Source of the DNA: Competibacteraceae bacterium UBA2788
Lineage (GTDB): Bacteria > Pseudomonadota > Gammaproteobacteria > Competibacterales > Competibacteraceae
NCBI GenBank assembly: GCA_002352185.1
Contig: DEHY01000137.1
Coordinates: 23,462 to 54,632 of the forward strand
Reading direction: 5' to 3'
DNA length: 31,171 nt
The notes beneath the pieces are model-generated. The model did not search any database. It was not told where the DNA came from and was given only the letters and a program-made list of their open reading frames with translations. Position 1 is the first letter of the stretch. Every line of letters starts with the position of its first letter. Positions 1-10,992 of this stretch are shown here, one piece after another. Made by a program: the position numbers and the translations under genes.

Positions 1-870
1 AAGCCGGTGAATGAAAGCCAGATTGCCGAAGCCGAGGCCGCCGCGCTGGCGGCGGCGGTCAAAGCCGCCGGCGGCGCCATTCTGGTAGTCGCCAGCGGCG
101 GCATCAGCGCCGCCGAAGTCCGCCGCATCGTCGGCCCCGACATCGGCCCGATCCTCGAAGCCACCCCGGACGCCGCGCCGGCGGCGGCGCGGCGGGAGCC
201 GCCCTGCCGGCTGGCGATCATCGATCTGAACGGACCATCGCTCGACGCCAGCCTGGACCTCGCCCGGACGCTGCGCACGATCCGCGACGACATCGCCCTG
301 CTGTTCTTCAGCGGCCGCCCCCTGAGCGACGCAGACGAAGCGCGCCTGCGCCCCTACTCGGACAGCATCATCCTGCGGACCCCGCAAGCCGAGCGCCGCC
401 TGCTGGAAAACATCGAACGCTTTTTCAGGGAAGTGCCCAAAACCCGACCCCTCCCGCCGTCGCCGCCGCGCTCCACCGCCCAGCGCCTCGCCGGGCGGCA
501 GATCCTGGTGGTGGACGACGACCCGCGCAATCTCTTCGTCGTCACCGCCGCGCTCGAACAAAACGGCGCCCAGGTCAGCAACGCCACCAACGGCCACCAT
601 GCCCTGACCCTCCTGGAGCAGCGCCAGCCCGACCTGATTCTCATGGACATCATGATGCCGGAACTGGACGGCTACCAGACCATCGCTGCGATCCGCGCCA
701 CGCCAGCGCTGGCCGCCATCCCGGTACTCGCCCTGACCGCCAAGGCCATGCTCCAGGATCGGGAAAACGCCCTGGCCGCCGGCGCCGACGACTACCTCAG
801 CAAACCGGTTGATTATGACACGCTGATCAACACCTGCGCGGCCTGGTGCGCCCAGCGACCACCCGCATGA
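1..870 (+). CDS. C-terminal part of a multi-receiver (probably hybrid kinase) protein, 5' truncated by window edge
   Basis: The reading frame is open to base 1, so this is probably the 3' end of a longer gene, although an in-frame GTG at position 7 could start a 287-residue protein. Numbering from that GTG, residues 165-282 are a canonical receiver: acidic pair D170/D171, phospho-acceptor D214 in MDIMMPELDG and K266 in LSKPVD. Residues about 25-140 look like a second, degenerate receiver, where the expected Lys-Pro is replaced by RTP. A Pro-rich linker (about 148-156) joins the two. The first visible residues, K-P-V, match the conserved end of a further receiver, so a chain of receivers following a kinase core is likely. 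That is inference, because the upstream part is not visible. Its stop overlaps the next start in ATGA, indicating an operon. It could instead be a stand-alone response regulator without an output domain. Confidence 0.75.
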   Translation, partial: KPVNESQIAEAEAAALAAAVKAAGGAILVVASGGISAAEVRRIVGPDIGPILEATPDAAPAAARREPPCRLAIIDLNGPSLDASLDLARTLRTIRDDIALLFFSGRPLSDADEARLRPYSDSIILRTPQAERRLLENIERFFREVPKTRPLPPSPPRSTAQRLAGRQILVVDDDPRNLFVVTAALEQNGAQVSNATNGHHALTLLEQRQPDLILMDIMMPELDGYQTIAAIRATPALAAIPVLALTAKAMLQDRENALAAGADDYLSKPVDYDTLINTCAAWCAQRPPA

Positions 871-2573
871 GCGTCACCCTCCAGAATCAGGGGGCGCTGC
901 GCAAGGTGGCCATCCTCGGTCGCCTGGAGACCGCTGAGGACCGGGCGGCGCTGCTGGCGGCGCTGCCCGCCGGCAGCGCCGGGCAAGCGATAACCCTGGA
1001 GCTGGACTTCTACGATGCCGACACCTTGCCCGGCGACATCATCGAGGCGCTGGCCGAAACGCTCGACGGCGGCGGCCAGGTCAAAATCGTCGCTTACCGC
1101 GCCCTGCTGGCGCACGGTCTGTTGCGCCTGGGTTTACCCGTTCTACAGATTCCCAGCCAGAGTCGGCGGACGCCGCTGGCGGAATGCCGGGCCTTGGTTC
1201 TCGCCGGTTCGGCGCAAAGCCTGGACAAGATCCTGTATATCGTCGAGCGGCTGCCGCTGACGCGTGCGACGGTGTTTGTCGCCCAGCATGTGGGCGAAGA
1301 CCAGGAGAATCTGCTTGATCGCCTGCTCAAGGCGCGCACCGAGTACAGTGTGCTGATGCCCCAGCACCTGACGGCCGTGCAACCGGGCGCGCTCTATGTG
1401 GCTCCGCCGGGACATCACCTGCGGGTTGCCCATGGTCTGATCTATCTCACCCGCGACCGCAAGATCCAATTCAGCCGACCTTCGATTGATGTGCTGTTCG
1501 AGTCGGTGGCTGGAGAATATGGCGACAAGGCGCTGGCGGTGTTGCTGTGCGGCTTTGGCCAGGACGGCGTGGCCGGTTGCGCCGCCCTCAAGGACACTGA
1601 CGCCTGCGTCATCATTGAGGATGGCGAGGAGTGCGGGCCGGCCCGCGTCATGCCCGACAGCGCCCGTCATGCTGGCCGCTACGATCACGTTATGAGGTGC
1701 CCGGTCATCGCCAGCGTGGCGGCGGCGGCTGTCGCCGGCGCGGGAGCCGCTCCGACCGGACCGTTACTGGATTTGTTTCTGGAGGCGGTCAACAGCCAGC
1801 AGGGCTACGATTTGCGTCACTACCAGCGCGATGGTCTGGAACGACGCATCAGGAACCTGATGCTGCGCTTTGGGTTGGGAGGGTTTGCCGATTTTCAGCG
1901 CGCCGTTTTTTCCGATCCCGTTCTGTTCGAGCGCTTGCTGGCCGAACTGTCGGTTGGCGTCACCCGCTTTTTTCGCCATCCCGAACAGTTTCTCGAACTC
2001 CGCGAGAAGATCCTGCCTTATCTGTCGAGCTTCCCGGTCATCAAAGTGTGGTCGGCTGGTTGCGCCAGCGGCGAGGAGGCGTACTCGCTGGCCATTCTCC
2101 TCGACGAACTCGGATTGCTGGAGCGCAGCCGCCTGTTTGCCACCGACGCGAATCCCTACTTATTGGAGTTGGCCAGGAGCGGCCTGTTTCCAGCGGAACC
2201 CCTGGCCGTCAACCGGGAAAACTATCTGGCCAGCGGTGGGCCGCGCCTGTTCGATGTCCATGTCCCCCCGGCGGGCCGTTTCCTCAAAGCCAGGGATCGC
2301 TTGCGCAAGCATATCCTGTTCCATCGCCACTCCCTGGTTTCCGAAGGCGTCTTCAACGAGTTTCAACTCATCGTGTGCCGCAACGTGATGATCTATTTCG
2401 ACGCAGAGCTGCAAGAGCAGGCACTGGAACGTTTTTCCCGCTCGCTGCATCGGGATGGATTCCTGATGCTCGGCCCCCAGGACGGTTTGAGGCATCTGGC
2501 GCAGGCGCGGGGTTTTACGCCTTGCACGGCGGGCAGCCACATTTATCGCTTGCGGGACGGCGCGCCGCCATGA
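867..2573 (+). CDS. STAS-like / CheB-like methylesterase / CheR methyltransferase fusion protein
   Basis: A 568-residue protein. The ATG at 867 is chosen because it makes an ATGA overlap with the preceding stop; a GTG at 846 is the only longer option. Residues 1-95 resemble a STAS (anti-sigma-antagonist-like) fold. Residues about 108-290 resemble the CheB methylesterase catalytic domain, without a receiver. Candidate triad residues are S115 (AGSAQS), H141 (VAQHVGED) and D233 (GFGQDGVAG), but the glycine pair that normally follows the serine is Gln-Ser. Residues about 298-560 are CheR: the N-terminal helical part with GVTRFFRH, SAM-binding GCASGEEAYSLAI at 398-410, and IVCRNVMIYFD near 502-512. 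CheB and CheR normally remove and add methyl groups on chemoreceptor glutamates. No receptor, CheA or CheW gene is visible, so the substrate is unknown. It lies between two phosphorelay genes and is probably cytoplasmic. Confidence 0.85.
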   Translation: MSVTLQNQGALRKVAILGRLETAEDRAALLAALPAGSAGQAITLELDFYDADTLPGDIIEALAETLDGGGQVKIVAYRALLAHGLLRLGLPVLQIPSQSRRTPLAECRALVLAGSAQSLDKILYIVERLPLTRATVFVAQHVGEDQENLLDRLLKARTEYSVLMPQHLTAVQPGALYVAPPGHHLRVAHGLIYLTRDRKIQFSRPSIDVLFESVAGEYGDKALAVLLCGFGQDGVAGCAALKDTDACVIIEDGEECGPARVMPDSARHAGRYDHVMRCPVIASVAAAAVAGAGAAPTGPLLDLFLEAVNSQQGYDLRHYQRDGLERRIRNLMLRFGLGGFADFQRAVFSDPVLFERLLAELSVGVTRFFRHPEQFLELREKILPYLSSFPVIKVWSAGCASGEEAYSLAILLDELGLLERSRLFATDANPYLLELARSGLFPAEPLAVNRENYLASGGPRLFDVHVPPAGRFLKARDRLRKHILFHRHSLVSEGVFNEFQLIVCRNVMIYFDAELQEQALERFSRSLHRDGFLMLGPQDGLRHLAQARGFTPCTAGSHIYRLRDGAPP

Positions 2574-4438
2574 ACCAGCCTTTCGTGATCCTGGTCGTGG
2601 ACGACCACGCCGCCAACCGGTTCGCCTTGAAGGCGTTGCTCGGCGCGGAATCCGCTTGCGAGGTGGTCGAGGCCGCCAGCGGCGAAGAGGCGCTCCTCCA
2701 GACCATCCAGCGGGATATTCACTTGATCCTGCTTGACGTGCAGATGCCCGGCATGGATGGCTTCGAGACCGCCCGGCATCTGCAAATGACCGAGCGGACC
2801 CGCAATATCCCGATCATCTTCGCCACCGCCGTCTTCAAGGCGGAAGAATTCATCCAGCGCGGCTACGCCATCGGCGCCGTCGACTACCTGACCAAGCCCA
2901 TTGACGAACAGTTGCTACTTAATCGCATCCGCCTCTACCGGCGCCTGCACCGCCGCCAATGCGATCTCGAAGCGATGGTCGCGCTGCTGCGCCAGCAGGA
3001 AAAGGCTTTGGTGCAGGCAAAAGAAGCCGCCGAAGCCGCCAACTTTGCCAAAAGCACGTTCCTGGCCACCATGAGCCACGAATTGCGCACGCCGCTGAAC
3101 GCCATTCTCGGCTTCTCGGAGTTGATGCGCCGCGATCCAGACGCCACCGCACGGCAGCGCGAGAGCTTGTCCATCATCCACAAGAGCGGCAATCATCTGC
3201 TGAGCCTCATCAACGATGTACTCGACATGTCCAGGATCGAAGCCGGGCGCAGCACCATCGAAAACGCGCCATTCGACCTGGGAGTGCTGGTCCGGGATTT
3301 GGTCGATCTGCTGGGCGCACGCGCCAGGGAAAGAGGTTTGCAACTCCTGCTCGATCAATCCTCGGCATTTCCGCGCTACATCGTCGGCGACGCAGCCAAA
3401 CTTCGACAGGTGTTGCTCAACCTGCTCTCCAACGCGGTGAAATACACTGACCGGGGCGGCGTCGCCCTGCGTCTGGGTGTCCGGCACAACCAAGGCAATT
3501 CTTTGCTGATTGAGGTACAGGACACCGGGATCGGCATCGCTCTGGAAGACCAGACCCAGGTATTCGATGCCTTTGTTCGGGTCGGCGATCCGGTCAAGAC
3601 CGAAGGCGCCGGCCTCGGTCTGGCGATTGCCCGGCAGTTTGTTACGATGATGGGCGGCGAACTTACCCTGATCAGCACGCCAGGCCAAGGCAGCACCTTC
3701 CGGGTGGAATTGCCCCTGGTACTGGCCCCTGCCGACTCAGTGCCGGCGCCGGTTCCAGCGCGTGGAGCCGTGGTCGGGCTGGAGCCTGGCCAGCCGGAAA
3801 TGCGGGTACTCGTAGTCGAAGATCAATTGGAGAACCAGATTCTGCTGACCCGCTTGCTGGAAGCGGCGGGTTTTGCCATCCGGCTGGCTCGGAACGGGGT
3901 CGAAGGCGTGGAGTTGTTCGAGAGTTGGCAACCCCACTTTATCTGGATGGACCGGCGTATGCCGGTGATGAACGGGACCGAAGCCACCCGTCGTATCCGT
4001 GCGCTGCCGGGGGGCCGGGACGTGAAAATTGCAGCCGTCACGGCTTCCACCTTCCGGGAACAACACGCGGCACTGATCGCGTCCGGCGTTGACACCATCG
4101 TACGCAAGCCGTATCGGCCCGATGAGATTTACGACACCATGACACAGTTGTGCGGGGTGCGTTTCAAGCGCGAAGCGCCCCTGGCCGAAGCTCCCGTGAG
4201 CGGAGTCAGCGCCGAAATATTGACCCCGGATGACCTGAGGGCGCTGTCGGAAACAACGCGGTTGGCGCTGCACGCGGCGGTATTGGGGCTTGACTCGTGC
4301 CAGCTTCTCAAGGCGGTCGAGCCGCTCCGCGCCGAACAGCCGCAACTGGCCGAGCGGATCCAGACTCTGGCGGATCGACTCGAATTCCAGACACTCTGGG
4401 AGTGGCTGGAGTCGGCTCAGGATACGAGGAAAAAGTAG
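2570..4438 (+). CDS. soluble hybrid histidine kinase, REC-HisKA-HATPase-REC
   Basis: A 622-residue protein starting at an ATGA overlap with the CheB/CheR gene. An open frame continues upstream to 1631, but it lies inside the previous gene and is not coding. Domains in order: receiver 1 (5-125, D56 in LLDVQMPGMDG, K109 in LTKP); a short coiled-coil-like linker (130-160); HisKA with phospho-acceptor H170 in MSHELRTPLNA; HATPase_c with an N box around 283-291, DTGIGI at 318-323 and GAGLGLA at 346-352; receiver 2 (411-525, D461 in WMDRRMPVMNG, K513 in VRKPY). The last ~95 residues are an Ala/Leu-rich helical segment with no convincing HPt histidine. No membrane segment, signal peptide or PAS domain is seen, so input probably comes through receiver 1 from a partner kinase. 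It is likely part of one phosphorelay with the two upstream genes. Confidence 0.92.
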   Translation: MNQPFVILVVDDHAANRFALKALLGAESACEVVEAASGEEALLQTIQRDIHLILLDVQMPGMDGFETARHLQMTERTRNIPIIFATAVFKAEEFIQRGYAIGAVDYLTKPIDEQLLLNRIRLYRRLHRRQCDLEAMVALLRQQEKALVQAKEAAEAANFAKSTFLATMSHELRTPLNAILGFSELMRRDPDATARQRESLSIIHKSGNHLLSLINDVLDMSRIEAGRSTIENAPFDLGVLVRDLVDLLGARARERGLQLLLDQSSAFPRYIVGDAAKLRQVLLNLLSNAVKYTDRGGVALRLGVRHNQGNSLLIEVQDTGIGIALEDQTQVFDAFVRVGDPVKTEGAGLGLAIARQFVTMMGGELTLISTPGQGSTFRVELPLVLAPADSVPAPVPARGAVVGLEPGQPEMRVLVVEDQLENQILLTRLLEAAGFAIRLARNGVEGVELFESWQPHFIWMDRRMPVMNGTEATRRIRALPGGRDVKIAAVTASTFREQHAALIASGVDTIVRKPYRPDEIYDTMTQLCGVRFKREAPLAEAPVSGVSAEILTPDDLRALSETTRLALHAAVLGLDSCQLLKAVEPLRAEQPQLAERIQTLADRLEFQTLWEWLESAQDTRKK

Positions 4439-4527
4439 CCGCTTCCGCCTGGATGAAGCCGATTCTGGATGCATTCCAACTGACTTGAATTTTCGACCTG
4501 CCGCTGAAGTGGCCGAGTATCTGACTG

Positions 4528-8238
<3,711 letters not shown>

Positions 8239-8251
8239 GATCAAGGTTGCA

Positions 8252-9385
8252 ATGGATCAGTCGTCGCTGATACAGCAAGCGGTAAAGATGCACTATGAGA
8301 AATATGTGTATCCCGAATTTCCGCTGCTTTCGTCGGTGAGAAGGTGCGATACCTACGCGCTCAGTCTGGATGCGCTTTGGGCGCGTTTTAATGGAAACAG
8401 GCTTCCGGCCAGTAATAAAAGGATTTTACTGGCCGGTTCCGGCAGTTTTTCACCTTATCCCACCGCTGTCGCTAACAGGGACGCACAGATAACGGCTCTC
8501 GATCTCTCAGGAGCAAATCTGAGGAGAGCAAGACTGCATACCTTGATTCATCGCTGTTTTAATGTGGATTTTGTTGAGGGCGATATTATGGAAGCGCACA
8601 AAATCCTGGGAAAAAGCAGGTTTCAATTTATTGACTGCTATGGTGTTTTACATCACATTCCAGATGCTGTTTCTGCATTAAAGTCCATACACTCACTATT
8701 AACGGAAGGGGCGTTTCTGAGAGTGATGGTTTATAGCAAATGCGCGAGAAAGCCGGTTGAATCTATTAGAAAATCCCTAAAAATTCTCCATATTGACGAA
8801 CTAAAAAAACTGAAGGTTCTTTATAAAAGATCAAAAAAAGGCAGTCGCTTCAGGAATTGCCTGGATTCGACGTATGAGTCGAAATTCGATTCGGGTCTTG
8901 CGGATCTGTTCCTGCACCCCTATGCAAAAACCTATACCATAAACGGCCTGTTGGAACTGCTGGACGCTACTGATTTTGAGCCTTTGCTGTTTATCCATCG
9001 GGGGGCGCTCCCTGATGTAAAGGCTGAGATTGAAAGAGTAGCGGATATGGAAAATAAAAATGAACTCTCTGCGAACTTCATCCTGTTCGCAGGCCGCAAG
9101 CAGGATGCTGCGATGCGTTTGGAATGGGAAAGCATCAAAAATCGGCAGGACACGGTTATTTCACTAAACCCGGTCATCATGAATTCCCTTCCCCTGCTGC
9201 CGTTAATTCCTCTGAAACCAGAACCAAAGCTGGGATTTGTAAACCCCCCAATAAATTTCAGGGGCAAACGGTTACTTGCAAAATTCAGAAAGCCCGTAAA
9301 GAAATCAACTATAAAATATCACGATGATTGGGCATGGATAGAACAATATCTGAAGGCCATGTTTCTCATTGAGACGGTGACTTGA
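8252..9385 (+). CDS. class I SAM-dependent methyltransferase, AT-rich gene
   Basis: A 377-residue protein from the ATG at 8252 (AAGG at 8243-8246); an earlier in-frame ATG at 8222 would overlap metH by 17 bases. The SAM-binding Rossmann part lies at about 55-165: motif I AGSGSF (61-66), the acidic end of beta 2 at D84 (ALDLSGANL) and DCYGVLHHIPD. The N-terminal HYEKYVYPEFP stretch resembles a leader seen in several methyltransferases of unassigned substrate. The C-terminal half (about 180-377) is Lys-rich and unrecognised. Base composition drops sharply compared with metH and the flanking genes, with many AAA/AAT/TTT codons and A runs, which suggests horizontal acquisition. Its 3' end overlaps the convergent deacetylase gene by 20 bases. 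The substrate cannot be inferred. Confidence 0.8.
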   Translation: MDQSSLIQQAVKMHYEKYVYPEFPLLSSVRRCDTYALSLDALWARFNGNRLPASNKRILLAGSGSFSPYPTAVANRDAQITALDLSGANLRRARLHTLIHRCFNVDFVEGDIMEAHKILGKSRFQFIDCYGVLHHIPDAVSALKSIHSLLTEGAFLRVMVYSKCARKPVESIRKSLKILHIDELKKLKVLYKRSKKGSRFRNCLDSTYESKFDSGLADLFLHPYAKTYTINGLLELLDATDFEPLLFIHRGALPDVKAEIERVADMENKNELSANFILFAGRKQDAAMRLEWESIKNRQDTVISLNPVIMNSLPLLPLIPLKPEPKLGFVNPPINFRGKRLLAKFRKPVKKSTIKYHDDWAWIEQYLKAMFLIETVT

Positions 9386-10076
9386 GGATTTCGACAGGCT
9401 TCGTATCAGGCTCAATCAATGGCTCGATATTCACCCACTCCGCCGCTTGATCCGCAGTAATACGGGCGATTTTATCTTCCAGGTCGGCCCATAGGGCTTC
9501 GCTGGTCAATTCATAGCTGTGGCCCCAGAAGAAGAACACGCCATGGTCGGCCTTGGCGCGTTCGTAGCGGTTCCAAAACGCGGGGTCTGCAAACCGGCAA
9601 CTGACCCCGAACTCGAACGGATCAGCCGATGGAAATACGGATTCATGCTCATTCACGGTGCGGGCGTAGATATGACCGGCGGCGCGCACTGCCGCTTTTA
9701 CCGCCGGATTGACTCCGCCGAAGGGGTAGCAAAACCCGCGCACCGGCTGTTGAAACCAGTCCTGCAACATGCGTCGGCTGTCCCGCACTTCCCGTTCCAA
9801 ATCCGCCGGGGACAAATCCGGCAGATAGGGATGATTCAGGGAATGATTGGCGATCTCAAAGCCGGCGTAGACCTCCACCCACTCATCCATGCCGAGTCGC
9901 CAGACTTCTTTATCGCCATAGCGCCAACTGAACGAGCGCTGGCGCTGATGCAGGCCGGGATTCAGGTTGAAGGTGGCCGTGGCCCGATAGCGGCGCAGTA
10001 GTGCAGTCAATCGAACGTCGTCTACTACGCCGTCATCCCAACTCTGAATGACCCTGACGGGATCACCACTCGCCAT
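9366..10076 (-). CDS. polysaccharide deacetylase-like (NodB/CE4) protein
   Basis: A 236-residue protein. NodB/CE4 enzymes remove N- or O-acetyl groups from sugars using a metal held by Asp-His-His. Here the family motifs read SWDDG (12-16), with the usual TFDDG altered at its first position; NHSLNH (77-82), supplying candidate metal ligands H78 and H82; and CYPFGG (116-121). The hydrophobic barrel continues to VFFFWGHSYE, which holds a candidate late histidine. No signal peptide or membrane anchor is seen, so it is predicted cytoplasmic, which is unusual for cell-wall-directed members but common for enzymes acting on nucleotide sugars, glycolipid precursors or small amides. Its start overlaps the 3' end of the XRE gene by 14 bases, implying co-transcription and coupling. 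The substrate is unknown. Confidence 0.85.
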   Translation of the reverse strand: MASGDPVRVIQSWDDGVVDDVRLTALLRRYRATATFNLNPGLHQRQRSFSWRYGDKEVWRLGMDEWVEVYAGFEIANHSLNHPYLPDLSPADLEREVRDSRRMLQDWFQQPVRGFCYPFGGVNPAVKAAVRAAGHIYARTVNEHESVFPSADPFEFGVSCRFADPAFWNRYERAKADHGVFFFWGHSYELTSEALWADLEDKIARITADQAAEWVNIEPLIEPDTKPVEILKSPSQ

Positions 10077-10413
10077 TGCGCACCTTGCAGACCAGCGCCA
10101 TTAGATCGGCGTCTGGCACATCGCTCAAGCCGCGAATCAGTTCGGCGAACAAAACCGGTCGCTGCGTAATGGCTTCGCAGATATCGCTGGATACTTTGCC
10201 CGCCAGCGCCAGCAATACATCCGAATCCTCGCCCAAATCCGCCGCCAGTCGCCGAATCGTCTCTTCGTCCGGCGGCGGTGCGTCACCCCGTTCAATCTTG
10301 CTGAGATACGCGGGTTCAATCCCGATCCTCTGGGCTGTCTGCCGTATCGAGTAACGACGGTTCACCTCACGACGCTGTTCGCGGAGTCGTCGGGCATAAT
10401 TTCCAAAATCCAT
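10063..10413 (-). CDS. XRE-family helix-turn-helix regulator
   Basis: A 116-residue protein from the ATG at 10413. The frame extends upstream to 10509, but those residues look like AT-rich promoter DNA rather than protein. An N-terminal HTH_XRE domain occupies about 5-65, with SIRQTAQRIGIEPAYLSKIE as the turn and recognition helix followed by RGDAPPPDEETIRRLA. A short helical tail (LLALAGKVSSDI onward) follows. This arrangement, with PP after the recognition helix and the LALAGK tail, resembles the HTH parts of repressors that often pair with ImmA/IrrE-type peptidases; here the coupled gene is a deacetylase. It probably represses its own operon and perhaps the divergent gene at 10553, through the AT-rich region carrying an inverted repeat. 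Confidence is high for DNA binding and low for the targets. Confidence 0.85.
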   Translation of the reverse strand: MDFGNYARRLREQRREVNRRYSIRQTAQRIGIEPAYLSKIERGDAPPPDEETIRRLAADLGEDSDVLLALAGKVSSDICEAITQRPVLFAELIRGLSDVPDADLMALVCKVRNGEW

Positions 10414-10429
10414 TAGCGCACCACGGTGT

Positions 10430-10458
10430 TTGACTTGTAACAATATGCAATATATAGC
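10430..10458 (+). promoter_or_regulatory. sigma70-like promoter for the 10553 gene
   Basis: TTGACT (10430-10435) and TATAGC (10453-10458) are separated by 17 bases. Five of six and four of six bases match the consensus. The predicted transcript would carry a leader of about 85-90 bases before the ATG at 10553. The -10 element lies inside the left arm of the inverted repeat described next, so a bound repressor would block it. Confidence 0.4.
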
Positions 10459-10489
10459 AATCAATCTGGCAACTCTATAGATTGCAATA
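10453..10489. promoter_or_regulatory. inverted repeat, candidate XRE operator in divergent promoter region
   Basis: Arms TATAGCAATC (10453-10462) and GATTGCAATA (10480-10489) are inverted with one mismatch in ten and a 17-base spacer. A further GCAATAT-like copy lies at 10447-10453. The repeat sits between the divergent XRE gene (start 10413) and the small exported-protein gene (start 10553) and overlaps the plus-strand -10 element. Binding by the neighbouring XRE protein is inference from position. Confidence 0.4.
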
Positions 10490-10552
10490 TCCCGGCAGGT
10501 TGATTCCATCGCCTGCGGTTAAACACACCGGACAACACGAAAGGGCTTAGTC

Positions 10553-10849
10553 ATGAAACATCGCGTTTGGAAAGCAGTTTTACTGGGGGGAATGATGAGC
10601 GTGAGCGTATCCATAACCGCGATTGCAGAACCGTTTGTGATTGGTCACGAGGATACGATTGAGAAAATCCTGATCGGTCAAAAAGGCAGGAAGGTGACGA
10701 TCCGTCTGGGGTCAGGCGAAGACCTTACCGGAACCGTCAGGGACGTAACCGGTTCGCTGGTGCAATTGAGCGAATTGAGCGGCAAGGAATTTTATGATGC
10801 CGTTATCGTGACCAGAAATATTGCGGCGGTGATTATCCGCGCCAGATGA
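10553..10849 (+). CDS. small exported protein with Sm/SH3-like beta-barrel core
   Basis: A 98-residue protein with AAGGG (10541-10545) placed 7 bases before the ATG. Residues 1-25 form a Sec signal peptide: MKHR basic start, hydrophobic core, likely cleavage after AIA before EPF. The mature part of about 73 residues is beta-rich. Its pattern of G-x-x-V-x-I-x-L-x-x-G-x-x-L-x-G-x-V, then a hydrophobic strand, then DAVIVTRNIAAVIIR at the end, resembles the Sm1/Sm2 strand pattern of LSm/Hfq-like or other small SH3-type barrels. No cysteines are present in the mature part. It is divergent from the XRE gene and probably ends at the hairpin near 10908. Function is unknown; a periplasmic location would argue against a classical RNA-binding role. 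Confidence 0.7.
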   Translation: MKHRVWKAVLLGGMMSVSVSITAIAEPFVIGHEDTIEKILIGQKGRKVTIRLGSGEDLTGTVRDVTGSLVQLSELSGKEFYDAVIVTRNIAAVIIRAR

Positions 10850-10907
10850 CACGCCGGCGGCGCGTGGCGCTTTGCACATCTGGCCGCGCCCCTGGGCAAT
10901 TCAGCCA

Positions 10908-10928
10908 TGGAATAAAAAATTCCATTTT
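10908..10928 (+). terminator. possible intrinsic terminator after the small exported-protein gene
   Basis: TGGAAT (10908-10913) and ATTCCA (10919-10924) pair perfectly around a five-A loop, followed by TTTTATTC. The position, 60 bases after the stop of the 10553 gene, fits. The stem is short and AT-rich, so termination would be weak. On the opposite strand no T run follows the stem, so it is less likely to serve phaC. Confidence 0.35.
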
Positions 10929-10992
10929 ATTCAAAAGGTTGGAATGAGCAATGGCTTTCGCGCCATTGCTGCCGCCGTTGATGGCGAATCCG

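Noticed and set aside
1631..2569. Long open extension upstream of the second kinase
   Set aside because: It lies entirely inside the CheB/CheR coding sequence in another frame and shows Arg/Pro/Ser-rich shadow composition.
4439..4527. Possible cobalamin or SAM riboswitch before metH
   Set aside because: Only 89 bases are available and no conserved riboswitch core or terminator pair can be seen.
10414..10509. N-terminal extension of the XRE protein to 10509
   Set aside because: Those codons lie in AT-rich promoter-like DNA with an inverted repeat, and the HTH domain starts naturally at the ATG at 10413.
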